Source: Phaeodactylibacter xiamenensis (GTDB lineage Bacteria > Bacteroidota > Bacteroidia > Chitinophagales > Saprospiraceae). Taken from it: a stretch of DNA of 64,000 nucleotides. Shown here piece after piece: positions 49,471 to 57,545 of this stretch. The notes beneath the pieces are model-generated. The model did no database searches. It saw only the letters and a program-made list of their open reading frames with translations, and was not told where the DNA came from. The stretch is taken from positions 121,948-185,947 of the forward strand of contig NZ_JPOS01000019.1 of NCBI RefSeq assembly GCF_000759025.1, written 5' to 3'. The position numbers and the translations under genes are program-made. The stretch's first letter is position 1. Every line of letters starts with the position of its first letter.

Positions 49471-50616
49471 TTAGGGTTTAATGTAGCCAGAGCCATCGTT
49501 GGTCACGTAAAGCGATAATTCCTGGTGTACGAATACCTCGGTCTCTCTGAGTTGGTTCCATTGCCGGATTTGAGCTTCGGTGATGTTGAACCGCTTTGCT
49601 ACATCGCCAATGGTTTCCCCCGGGCGTACCTTGTAGTCCATGTGGAAAGTATTGGGGTAGAGCAACTGATAATCCGGAGCGTACTGGCCTGAACGAGCTG
49701 CGATGAGCGGTTTGAGGTTCTTTATCCCTGCGGCTGGTAGCAACAGATAGTGGCCATCTTCACGCTTGGGGATAATGCTTCCCCGGTAAGCCGGATTCAG
49801 CTTGCGAATATCACTCACTGCTACGCCTGAAGCGTGTGCAATCTCTCCAAAAGTGAAGCGCTCGTAAAGCTTGATTCCACTGATTGACTGGTTGAAAACG
49901 CCACGGGAATCTGGCTTTAGGCCATGGTGGCTGTAGTAGTTGGTGATGTAGGCCGCAGCAATAAACCTTGGCACATAGTGACGGGTCTCCTCCGGAAGGA
50001 AGTTGGCAACCGTGTAGAAGTCCCGGCTGCCGGCTTGCTTAATCGCTGCATTGACCCGTACGGGCCCACAATTGTAGGCCGCAAGCACGAGCGACCAGTC
50101 CTTGTAGTGGCTATGCAGGCGGGATAGCATTAAGACGGCTGCTTCCGTTGACCGGTACACATCGTAACGCTCATCTACCTGATGGCTCACTTCGAGGTCG
50201 TACAAGCGTGCGGTAGGCCGAATGAATTGCCACAGTCCGGCAGCACCTGCATGAGAGGAAGCCGCTGTCTGCAGCTCTGTTTCAACTACAGGCAGATAGC
50301 GGAGCTCACGGGGAAGCCCGTGCAAGCTCAGGTAGTGCTCAAAAATGGGGAAAAAAGCCGTTGTGCGGCCAAGCATACGCTCTGTATCACGGTAGCCATC
50401 TGTGACGTAATCCTTGATGCGGTTACGTACTTCCAGATCGTACCTGGCTTCGAAGGGAATAGTGAGGCGGTCGATCCGCTCTTTCACTTTGTCCTCTATC
50501 TCTGAAGACCAGCGAGCATTAAAGTCGGCCGATCGTTCGGAGAAGGGGTCAGATTTGGGCGTAGCGGTCAGGCTGTTCACTGCCAAAACAGCTACAATTG
50601 TCCATGGGAATTTCAT
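49471..50616 (-). CDS. MltD-like lytic transglycosylase with LysM domain
   Basis: 381 residues. Signal peptide about 1-18. SLT/GEWL-like domain about 95-230 with LPVVETELQTAASSHAGAAG (catalytic Glu of the ExE pattern), LWQFIRPTARLYDL, AAYNCGPVRVNAAI and ETRHYVPRFIAAAYI. C-terminal LysM-like module near 330-372 (DYKVRPGETIGDVAKRFNIT). Cleaves peptidoglycan glycan strands with 1,6-anhydro product; periplasmic or outer-membrane anchored. Its gene follows a 46-residue membrane protein on the same strand and shares its promoter. E. coli MltD has two LysM; here one is visible. Confidence 0.9.
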   Translation of the reverse strand: MKFPWTIVAVLAVNSLTATPKSDPFSERSADFNARWSSEIEDKVKERIDRLTIPFEARYDLEVRNRIKDYVTDGYRDTERMLGRTTAFFPIFEHYLSLHGLPRELRYLPVVETELQTAASSHAGAAGLWQFIRPTARLYDLEVSHQVDERYDVYRSTEAAVLMLSRLHSHYKDWSLVLAAYNCGPVRVNAAIKQAGSRDFYTVANFLPEETRHYVPRFIAAAYITNYYSHHGLKPDSRGVFNQSISGIKLYERFTFGEIAHASGVAVSDIRKLNPAYRGSIIPKREDGHYLLLPAAGIKNLKPLIAARSGQYAPDYQLLYPNTFHMDYKVRPGETIGDVAKRFNITEAQIRQWNQLRETEVFVHQELSLYVTNDGSGYIKP

Positions 50617-50639
50617 GCCTTTGGGTTTTGCATGAAGCT

Positions 50640-50780
50640 TTACTGCATAGGGTTTAGCCTTTTATGCAGCATGAGTATCAACCGGACTGCATAAAGCAGC
50701 CCTCCGATACTCAGCACAGCTGCCGGGAAAAGCAGCTGTGAGCCAACAACTAGTTTTATACTCTTCTTGTTTTCGTACAT
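50640..50780 (-). CDS. 46-residue small membrane protein upstream of the transglycosylase
   Basis: MYENKKSIKLVVGSQLLFPA then a hydrophobic helix (AAVLSIGGLLYAVRLILMLH) and a basic tail (KRLNPMQ). One membrane helix. It sits 23 bp upstream of the MltD-like gene behind a well-formed promoter (TTG-N20-TAGTTTTG, 48 bp before the start), so it is probably expressed with it. Not in any family I recognise. Confidence 0.6.
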   Translation of the reverse strand: MYENKKSIKLVVGSQLLFPAAVLSIGGLLYAVRLILMLHKRLNPMQ

Positions 50781-50827
50781 GTATCAAACGCAAGGTCCGC
50801 ACGGATGCTGATCTTCATTTGATGGGG

Positions 50828-50858
50828 CAAAACTATTCTCTTTACCGTTAAAAGTCAA
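50828..50858 (-). promoter_or_regulatory. Promoter of the small protein / MltD unit
   Basis: Minus strand TTG (50856-50858), 20 bp, TAGTTTTG (50828-50835), 48 bp before the start at 50780. Confidence 0.65.
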
Positions 50859-51181
50859 CGATTTGTCTTTGCCCTCCCATTTTTATCACCTGAGCACGTA
50901 AGGTGTTACCACATGTGGAGAAAAAATATGTTTCGTGTGGGGAACTAAAATTCTGCTTGTGACCACTGTTTTTTCGCCCAAAAAGAATATTATACCTTAC
51001 TATGGGGTGCATTCAGTAGTTCGTACCGGCTCAAAAGCGGGTGGGCTACGGAGGGTTTAACAAGTGTTAATGTTTTGTTAATAAAAATAATTTTATGGAG
51101 ATTGCGAGCGTGAAATGGAGTTTTCTAATGTCATTTTTACAGCTCTCAGGTCTCCGAATGGTAAGATAAAGGAAGTCTGTC
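50859..51181. other. 323-bp intergenic region upstream of the MoaD/ThiS-like gene
   Basis: No gene seen. A small palindrome TTAACA-AG-TGTTAA lies near 51058; no clear promoter for the downstream gene. Confidence 0.4.
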
Positions 51182-51424
51182 ATGGAGATTCAAATTATTG
51201 CGTTCGGTATCGCAAAGGATATACTTGGCAATAGTCAGTTTACGTTGGAGCTGCCGTCAGAAGCAACGGTCAGCGATCTGAAAGTCAAATTAACGGAACA
51301 GTTCCCTGAGTTTGCTAAGCTGGCTTCTCTTTCCGTTGCGGTCAATACCAGTTATGCAAAGGATGATCAACCCCTGCAGCCGGAGGATGAAGTCGCCATC
51401 ATACCCCCCGTAAGTGGAGGTTAG
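51182..51424 (+). CDS. MoaD/ThiS-family sulfur-carrier protein
   Basis: 80 residues, ubiquitin-like beta-grasp fold, ending in the diagnostic Gly-Gly (IPPVSGG), which is adenylated and thiocarboxylated by an E1-like enzyme. MEIQIIAFGIAKDILGNSQF and EDEVAIIPPVSGG fit MoaD (molybdopterin synthase small subunit). No moaE, moeB or thiF gene is near, so whether it serves molybdopterin or another sulfur pathway is open. Single gene, own terminator. Confidence 0.8.
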   Translation: MEIQIIAFGIAKDILGNSQFTLELPSEATVSDLKVKLTEQFPEFAKLASLSVAVNTSYAKDDQPLQPEDEVAIIPPVSGG

Positions 51425-51480
51425 CAGTTGTTCAGCTACGGAAAAAACCTTATCTTGGGGAGATTAGTATATAAAAAAAT

Positions 51481-51506
51481 GGCTGGCTTCACTGCCAGCT
51501 CTTTTT
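51481..51506 (+). terminator. Terminator of the MoaD-like gene
   Basis: GGCTGGC (51481-51487) with GCCAGCT (51494-51500), 6-nt loop, then CTTTTT. Confidence 0.7.
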
Positions 51507-51630
51507 GGCTCCCCCTGCTGAAGACTCCCCTTGGACATATCAAAAAGCAAGCATACTCAAAGTGCCATTTTTTCCCGGCACCCAACATACTTTCAGGAGT
51601 TGTATTTGACGGATTGACCATGTTCTTACT

Positions 51631-54423
51631 ATGAGAAAAACTGTACTGATTTTAATAGGTGTCTGCGCCTTTAATATGCTGCATGCGCAGCCGCCGGGCG
51701 TTGCTGGTCAACATCAGAACCGGGCAGCCTCCCTGTTGCTCAGTCATGATTTTGAATCCGCAATTTCTGAGCTGAGACAAGCTGCTGCCCACTACAAAGC
51801 TGCTGCGTCCTGGCCTTACTATTTTTCCTGCCTCAACCAGATCACTCAGGCTCAGCTCGAACTCGGGCAATTAGATGCCGCTAAACAAACCGCTAAACAG
51901 GCGCTCTGGCAAAGTATTGAAACCCTCAGCCGTAATAATGATGAAGCTGCCAAAGCCGCCCATAAACTTGGGCAGGTGTACGAAGCCGCTGGCCGTTTTG
52001 GGGACGCAATGGAGTGCCATCGGATGGCTTATGATATTCGTGAAGATCTGTTTTCAAGGGAACATCCTCAAACAGCGGCTTCACTTCTGTTTATGGCTGT
52101 TACCGCGCGCAATCAGGATTCTTTTGGCAGTGCAGTGGCTTTTCTGGAAGAGGCGGAAGAAATCCTGGCCAAATACTACGACGCAGGTCATCCGGAATTA
52201 AGCCGGGTATGGGAAGAAAGAGGTATGCTCTACGAAAAACAAGAGCTGCTCCCTAAGGCCCGAAAGGCTTACGAGGAGGCTATATCCATATTAAAGGTGT
52301 TCCCTAATCAGTATCCGGAGGCTTTGGGGCGAAATTGGTGCCGGTTGGCCAGATTGTTGCCTGAAGGCGAGCGCGCCCAGGCCTATCAGCGGGCCTACCA
52401 TTTGTTCGAAGCTAATGAGCGCATGCAAAATAGTTTCGCTGGAGAAGCCGCCCTTGAACTGGCCAAAGATGCACTGCATGCAGGGCAACCGGCTTTAGCC
52501 GTCCAAATAGCAGAACGTGCCGTGCGCAACCCTGGGGTTCGGTCTTCTGCTTTTCCACTACTGGCAAAGTCGTACCTTTTGCTGGGGCAGCTCGAGCCCG
52601 CACTTCAGCACTTTCGGCAATGGATTAGCACTTCTCCGGGTGCCCTCCATCCTGCCGACTGGGCCAACGCAGTGGAATTAGCCCTGCTGAGTGGAGCAAG
52701 GGCTGAAGCGCTGCAATGGAGCAAGCTTTTCGCTGAGCGTAGCGAAAGCCTCCTTCCACGTTATTTTGTAGCCCGTGCCTATGCGGCTTTTGGCAACGAA
52801 ACGAGAGCCCGGCAAATCCTGAATCATATCGCCCGCTCCACGGAGCCTGCAGCCCTAAAAGCACTGGCCGAGGAAGCCTTGGGTGAAATGGAGTTTCAAA
52901 GCGGGAATACAGAACAGGCGATGGTGCATTTTAAGTCGGCCCTGCACCGGGCTGGGTACCATGAGTTTAACCAAATCCGACTGCTTTATGCTATGGGCCA
53001 GGTACATACACTGCTGGCTGGTCAGGACCGGCATACTATTGACAATATTAAAGCTGGCAGGGAGTACTACGCTGAGCTGCAGAACCGGCTGGAGCTTCTG
53101 TTATCCAAGCCGCTTACGCCATTTGAGGCACACTGGCTGAAGAACCATTTGGAAGATATCTTCAACAGTGGGATACAGCACCTTTATCTGCAGCAGCAAT
53201 ACGTCAGAGATGGCTTTTCGGTTGAGGATGCCTATAATTGGTTTGAATTTGGCAAAGTCGCCTTTTTTAATTTTCACGATGTGGAAGCCTATACTGCTCC
53301 TGCTTTCTGGAAGTACCGGTCACAACGGCTGGACAATGCATATCCGTATGAGAATGGCAGGGCTTCAGGAGTAATTTCGGCGGTAGGCGAGGTGTGGGCT
53401 GGTTTACGCTCGCAACAGGCAACGCAGCTAAGGTATAAAGTAGAGCACAGGCCCTTGCAGGAGTTTGAGGCTGTATTGGCATCACTAAGTTTACGGAGCT
53501 ACCACTACTGGGTTGCGGATCAGAATTTATACATTTTACAATTGGGAGCAGGGATTGGACGGTTGTACCGAAAGCATATAGAGATCGATCAGAACGGGCA
53601 AATAAAAAGCCTTAGCGGGCGGACGTTGTTTCCAGGTTTGGAAGCGTTGGATAACAGGGAAATTTCCGGGCTGTTGGTACTGCCCAGCCATCAGTTAGCG
53701 ATGTACCCCTTCAATAAGGCAGAGCTGGAGGCAGGAAGTGTTTCCGAGGCTTATCTCATACACCGCCATCTTTGCGCTGCGTCTTTTCTTGCGGACCTTT
53801 CTACTGCTGACCAGTTGCCTGGTGCTGAAGCGGATGCTTATTTCTTTCAAAAAGAGCCTTCTGACAAAAATAGTGGTGCGGCCGTGGCCATGCCTACAAG
53901 CCACTCATCAATCCATAATTGCTTCTCTGTCCTGTCCGACTGGCTGAGCGCCTCCAAGGCATTAATCAACCTGCGGGTTCCCGATGAGGCCGTGAATGCC
54001 CGTTTGCTATTGACGGCGGACGCCGGCAGCGCGCTGGCGCTGGCAAATTCCACATTGCCCCGTACCAGGTACTTGGCGCTGGATGAGGCTTATACCGATT
54101 ATTGGGGCAACAGTACAACGGGCCTGATCAACCGGGTACGCGCTCAGCAGCATTTTATTGGAACCTTCATCGAGCAGCAGGACCTCTGCCAGGACCCCGA
54201 GGTATACGTGGATTGGCTGGATGCTGCCACATCCTCACTAAACCCCATAGAGCAACTGGCTGTCCTACAGGCACAGCCGGCGTATGAAGTCCTTCAAGCG
54301 GTGCGTACTTTTGGGGCACCCTACAGCCAGTCAGGAAAGACCGCGGCTTCAGATATCCCGGTTTTCTGGATTCTTGGCGGCGTGTTCGGGCTGATCCTGA
54401 CCGGGCTATGGGTCAGGCGGTAA
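51631..54423 (+). CDS. TPR protein with degenerate CHAT-like C-terminal region
   Basis: 930 residues. Signal peptide 1-19 (VLILIGVCAFNMLHA). TPR array about 25-480 (for example AAKAAHKLGQVYEAAGRFGD, PKARKAYEEAISILKVFPNQ). From about 600 the order of a CHAT caspase-like region is kept: YHYWVADQNLYILQLG, LFPGLEALDNREISGLLVLP, SHQLAMYPFNKAEL, but the catalytic His and Cys motifs (HxxxH-like and ACxTG) are absent. A single C-terminal membrane helix (IPVFWILGGVFGLILTGLWV) ends in VRR. Bacteroidota TPR-CHAT proteins usually are active proteases; this one is probably an inactive, membrane-tethered relative. Function unknown. Confidence 0.75.
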   Translation: MRKTVLILIGVCAFNMLHAQPPGVAGQHQNRAASLLLSHDFESAISELRQAAAHYKAAASWPYYFSCLNQITQAQLELGQLDAAKQTAKQALWQSIETLSRNNDEAAKAAHKLGQVYEAAGRFGDAMECHRMAYDIREDLFSREHPQTAASLLFMAVTARNQDSFGSAVAFLEEAEEILAKYYDAGHPELSRVWEERGMLYEKQELLPKARKAYEEAISILKVFPNQYPEALGRNWCRLARLLPEGERAQAYQRAYHLFEANERMQNSFAGEAALELAKDALHAGQPALAVQIAERAVRNPGVRSSAFPLLAKSYLLLGQLEPALQHFRQWISTSPGALHPADWANAVELALLSGARAEALQWSKLFAERSESLLPRYFVARAYAAFGNETRARQILNHIARSTEPAALKALAEEALGEMEFQSGNTEQAMVHFKSALHRAGYHEFNQIRLLYAMGQVHTLLAGQDRHTIDNIKAGREYYAELQNRLELLLSKPLTPFEAHWLKNHLEDIFNSGIQHLYLQQQYVRDGFSVEDAYNWFEFGKVAFFNFHDVEAYTAPAFWKYRSQRLDNAYPYENGRASGVISAVGEVWAGLRSQQATQLRYKVEHRPLQEFEAVLASLSLRSYHYWVADQNLYILQLGAGIGRLYRKHIEIDQNGQIKSLSGRTLFPGLEALDNREISGLLVLPSHQLAMYPFNKAELEAGSVSEAYLIHRHLCAASFLADLSTADQLPGAEADAYFFQKEPSDKNSGAAVAMPTSHSSIHNCFSVLSDWLSASKALINLRVPDEAVNARLLLTADAGSALALANSTLPRTRYLALDEAYTDYWGNSTTGLINRVRAQQHFIGTFIEQQDLCQDPEVYVDWLDAATSSLNPIEQLAVLQAQPAYEVLQAVRTFGAPYSQSGKTAASDIPVFWILGGVFGLILTGLWVRR

Positions 54424-54426
54424 GCC

Positions 54427-55308
54427 TTAGGATAAAAGCATTTCCTGTATTTCCCGGTAGGAAACAATCGTTGAATTTGTGTTGGTAGCACAAGTATCCC
54501 AAAGTTGCTGGTTGAACGCTATGTTGTAAGTGATTGGGGAAGATTTGACAATCTGCCCCTTGAAAAGATATTTTCCGCTAAGCCGCTCGTAGTCATCGGA
54601 AAGGGACAAACGCAAGAGTGCGCTAATGGATTCTTCTGAAGTACGCTCCCAAAAGCGGGTAGCCATTTTGACCGCCCAGTGGAGGAAGCGGGGCACTTGC
54701 TGAATGGTGGCCGGATGGTGTGCACCGGTTGAAAAGGCATGGACATCTATTCCTGTGCCAGACAAACGACGATTGAGCTCGTAAGTCCAGGACAAGCGGG
54801 CCAGGGCAACTTGCCGCTGTGCATCCCGAATGGAAAAGTTGTACTTCAATCCCGGGTCGTTAAAGTTGATGGCACCCAGCCGGTGGGATTCATAAGTCAG
54901 ATTGAGGACCCGTGCACCATCCGCAGCCATCAGCAGCGAGCTTAGCTCATTGGTGAAAAGGTAGGGCGCAAGCACGTTGTAGGCGAAGTTGCGTTCTTTA
55001 CCATTTGCAGTGAGCTTCCGGATGGGGAAGTAAGCCTCCGCCAGGTTGAGGAGCAAATGGACAGACCGGTAGTTATGCAGGATTTCCTGTGCTTTCGCTT
55101 TGATATCCTCTTGTGAAAACCAGTCAACAAGGACAAGGTCAATATCCGGATTTTGGCTTTCTTCGATCAGTTTGACCCTTGCTTTGCGGGCCCGTTTTTT
55201 GTTGTCACAGACCATTACGACAGTCGCGCCTTCCCGGGCAAGCCCGCGGGCGGCAGCGTAACCCAGCCCGGACTCGGCGCCGGTTACGAGGCAGGTAAAA
55301 TCTTTCAT
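54427..55308 (-). CDS. SDR-fold protein lacking catalytic residues
   Basis: 293 residues from ATG 55308 (MKDFTCLVTGAESGLGYA). The N-terminal NAD(P) site TGAESGLG and LLLNLAEAYF are classical SDR features close to retinol-dehydrogenase-like families. At the active-site helix, where YxxxK should stand, the sequence is QRQVALARLSWTYEL, so Tyr and Lys are missing, and the Ser position reads LTYES. It may bind a nucleotide without catalysing a reduction. An N-terminal extension exists in frame to 55461 but runs through a palindrome, so it is rejected. Convergent with the TPR gene, 3 bp apart. Confidence 0.75.
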   Translation of the reverse strand: MKDFTCLVTGAESGLGYAAARGLAREGATVVMVCDNKKRARKARVKLIEESQNPDIDLVLVDWFSQEDIKAKAQEILHNYRSVHLLLNLAEAYFPIRKLTANGKERNFAYNVLAPYLFTNELSSLLMAADGARVLNLTYESHRLGAINFNDPGLKYNFSIRDAQRQVALARLSWTYELNRRLSGTGIDVHAFSTGAHHPATIQQVPRFLHWAVKMATRFWERTSEESISALLRLSLSDDYERLSGKYLFKGQIVKSSPITYNIAFNQQLWDTCATNTNSTIVSYREIQEMLLS

Positions 55309-55342
55309 TTGTTGTTTACAGTTTATGCTCAGGGCTTCTCGA

Positions 55343-55454
55343 AAAATAAGTTTTCCAATTGGGTTTTGCTTTGATGAGGGACAAAACCAACCATCGGGCG
55401 GGTTTTGGGACTTATCAAGGCAAAAGCTACAAGAGCAATTGGAAAACTTATTTT
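55343..55454. repeat. 112-bp imperfect palindrome
   Basis: Outer arms 55343-55361 and 55436-55454 are exact inverted copies; inner arms 55361-55388 and 55401-55429 pair with bulges. Loop about 55389-55400. It lies upstream of the SDR gene, where it could fold as a hairpin in the leader or be a small mobile palindrome. No relation in sequence to the 163-bp palindrome at 26 kb that I can see. Confidence 0.7.
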
Positions 55455-55659
55455 GCCCCACTACTAATGTTCATGGGCTGCCTCCTAACTTGCGAACAGG
55501 AAGGATAGCAGCAATACGTCCTTTACGGTTGTATTTAATCGCTAAAAACAATAATAAATTGTGATAGAGCGAAAATAAGCACCTTAGGGCGCCCATGCGG
55601 TGATTTTTGTCACCCCCCCCCTTTGCAGATAAACTGTCAGGAATCAGACAGGCCGGTGG

Positions 55660-56523
55660 CTACCGGTCGTATTGGTGCAGGTCGAGGTCTTCGATCAGGT
55701 TAATAATTTTTTCAGCGTATTTGGGATCAGTGGCATAACCGGCTTTTTTTAGCCCCCTTGCCCAACCCTTGTAATCATTGGATTTGAGTTGAAACAAAGG
55801 CTGATAACGGCTGCTCTGCTTCAGGAGCAGGCTATGTGCCCGGAAACTTTCCCAGGCGCTTTTGTAGATGCGGAAAAAATCTTTGTGGCTGTCATCAGTA
55901 AAATTGCTGCAGTGCCCTTTGGAGCAACTTTTTGAGAAACACTTCATTCCAAAGTGATTGTTGTTGCGGGTGGCCAGCTTGCTTTCACCTACATTGCTTT
56001 CCAGTAAGCCTTGCGCCAGCGTGATACTCGCCGGTATGCCGTACTTGTCCATTTCCATGCGAGCCACTTTGGCAAACCGTTTCACATAGGCTTTTTGTTT
56101 TTGACGTTTGCTCCTTCGGTCGGTAGCGCTTTCCTTACGGGCCTCTCCCTTATTGGCTGCGGTCAGGTTGGAATAGGTGTTTGCCAGATTACTGACATTG
56201 GTCCCGGGTGCAGATTTGGCGGCTGTGGTTTCCGTTTTGGATGCCTGCTGCTCCACAAGGGAAGTGTTCATGGCCCGAGCTTTAGTAGCTGGTTCCCGGA
56301 AAGCCACCGTTTGTGCCATGGGGCGGGCTGTAGCCTGAGGTTGCACAACAGCTGCAGCCGACCGGTTCAGTTGCAGGTCAATTACCATGTCTTTCTGCAG
56401 GGCCATATAAGCCGCTGCCCCAAGTAATGCCGTCTTGAGCCAGTGTTTTTGAATGGCAAGGCTGGTCTCCTGTCCCGTTTTGTAAGCGAGCTGCCGGATG
56501 TTTGTTTCGTTGATGAGGTTCAT
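55660..56523 (-). CDS. Glucosaminidase (FlgJ/LytG-like) with N-terminal hydrophobic segment
   Basis: 287 residues from ATG 56523 (MNLINETNIRQLAYKTGQET). N-terminal hydrophobic segment near 27-38 (TALLGAAAYMAL) is a possible anchor; a Thr/Ala-rich linker follows. The catalytic domain starts near 165: FAKVARMEMDKYGIPASITL, AQGLLESNVGESKLATRNNN (Glu in LLESN), HFGMKCFSKSC, then YKSAWESFRAHSLLL and GWARGLKKAGYATDP, the FlgJ/GH73 pattern. Hydrolyses the glycan strands of peptidoglycan. Well-placed promoter at 56587-56617. Confidence 0.88.
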   Translation of the reverse strand: MNLINETNIRQLAYKTGQETSLAIQKHWLKTALLGAAAYMALQKDMVIDLQLNRSAAAVVQPQATARPMAQTVAFREPATKARAMNTSLVEQQASKTETTAAKSAPGTNVSNLANTYSNLTAANKGEARKESATDRRSKRQKQKAYVKRFAKVARMEMDKYGIPASITLAQGLLESNVGESKLATRNNNHFGMKCFSKSCSKGHCSNFTDDSHKDFFRIYKSAWESFRAHSLLLKQSSRYQPLFQLKSNDYKGWARGLKKAGYATDPKYAEKIINLIEDLDLHQYDR

Positions 56524-56586
56524 ATCTGTCAGGATTGAGTACCGGATGGCGGCCTGCCTACCGGCTGTAAACACAAAATGATGCAA

Positions 56587-56617
56587 CAAATTTAAAATAA
56601 AACGTTTTAAAATCAAA
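56587..56617 (-). promoter_or_regulatory. Promoter of the glucosaminidase gene
   Basis: Minus strand TTTG (56614-56617), 19 bp, TAAATTTG (56587-56594), 64 bp before the start at 56523. Confidence 0.65.
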
Positions 56618-56707
56618 TCAATCTAAACATATTTTGTTTTTTCATGCTTTCCGGCAGGTTTTAAGAGACTCTTAACCAACACCTATCCAATTTTTCTCCT
56701 CTTTTAA

Positions 56708-56738
56708 TTGTTGTAGTCCCGGTGTCCAACTACCTTTG
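56708..56738 (+). promoter_or_regulatory. Promoter of the Skp-like gene
   Basis: TTG (56708-56710), 20 bp, TACCTTTG (56731-56738), 48 bp before the start at 56786. Best promoter match in the window. Confidence 0.72.
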
Positions 56739-56785
56739 CGGAAATTTCCGTAAAGACGATTCCTGAATCAGAAAAACAAAACAAT

Positions 56786-57286
56786 ATGAAGTCATACATC
56801 CTTTTTGCCGCCTTCTTGTTTTTGACACCTGCCTTGTCGATGGCGCAGAAGTACGGCCACCTCAACTTTGGCAATCTCATTTCTTCACTGGAAGAAACGA
56901 AAGCCGCCGACAGCGAGCTGGAAGCTTTCCAAAAGCAGCTCGTGACCAAAGGCGAAGAGATGGCAGCAGCATGGCAGAAAGAAGCCCAGGCCTTTGCTCA
57001 GCAGGTGCAGGGCGGCACAATGACGCCAAAAGCACAGCAGGAAACTCAGGCCAAGCTTGAAAAAGAGCGCGATGAAATCCTGGCTTACGAGCAGGAAGTA
57101 GCTCAAAAAGTACAGGCTAAGCGGCAGGAACTGCTGGAGCCGCTCATCACCAGAGCGGAGCAGGCCATTCAGGAAGTGGCTAAGGAAAACGGCTATGTCA
57201 TGATTTTTGATACCAGCGTTTTCAATGCAATCCTGTTTGCCGAGGAGGCAGATGATGTGATGGAGCTGGTGAAGGCGAAGCTGTAA
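56786..57286 (+). CDS. OmpH/Skp-family periplasmic chaperone
   Basis: 166 residues. Signal peptide 1-20 (FAAFLFLTPALSMA). The mature part is the Skp layout: short strand KYGHLNFGNLISSL, then two long helical arms (ELEAFQKQLVTKGEEMAAAW, QEAQAFAQQVQGGTMTPKAQ, KLEKERDEILAYEQEV) and a closing strand KENGYVMIFDTS-VFNAILFAEEADDV. Skp holds unfolded outer-membrane proteins in the periplasm; single-gene unit with strong promoter and terminator. Divergent from the glucosaminidase gene. Confidence 0.9.
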   Translation: MKSYILFAAFLFLTPALSMAQKYGHLNFGNLISSLEETKAADSELEAFQKQLVTKGEEMAAAWQKEAQAFAQQVQGGTMTPKAQQETQAKLEKERDEILAYEQEVAQKVQAKRQELLEPLITRAEQAIQEVAKENGYVMIFDTSVFNAILFAEEADDVMELVKAKL

Positions 57287-57312
57287 TATTCCGATTTTAC
57301 CTGCACGATGGG

Positions 57313-57346
57313 AGCCGCTACCGGAGAATATTCGGGTAGCGGCTTT
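57313..57346 (+). terminator. Terminator of the Skp-like gene
   Basis: 10-bp perfect stem 57313-57322 / 57335-57344, 12-nt loop, TTTCGTATTTT behind. Confidence 0.75.
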
Positions 57347-57369
57347 CGTATTTTCGGCTCAACCGCAGC

Positions 57370-57510
57370 CAAATCATACAGCTATCCTATGTGCTGCGCC
57401 TGGAATCCTTTGGCAAAGACCGCCTGGCCGTGCACATGAAGGGTGGGGAAAAAGCGCTGGTCTCCAGTGCCAGCCGGACGCCCGAGCTGCGGCGTTGGCT
57501 GGAAGGGTAA
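57370..57510 (+). pseudogene. C-terminal fragment of a LytTR-type response regulator
   Basis: 47 in-frame codons without a usable start, ending TAA: LSYVLRLESFGKDRLAVHMK, then GGEKALVSSASRTPELRRWLEG. This matches the middle and end of a LytTR DNA-binding domain (the vSR...tp.L...L pattern). Sits after the Skp terminator and before the Uma2 gene; no receiver domain nearby. Probable gene remnant. Confidence 0.45.
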
Positions 57511-57545
57511 GTTTCCGCTAAAATGCTTATCTTTAAATAAAAAAC

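Noticed and set aside
51428..51634. Small ORFs on both strands after the MoaD-like gene
   Set aside because: They cover a terminator and AT-rich spacer and show no family likeness.
55309..55461. N-terminal extension of the SDR protein
   Set aside because: The extension translates the palindrome; the SDR fold begins at 55308.
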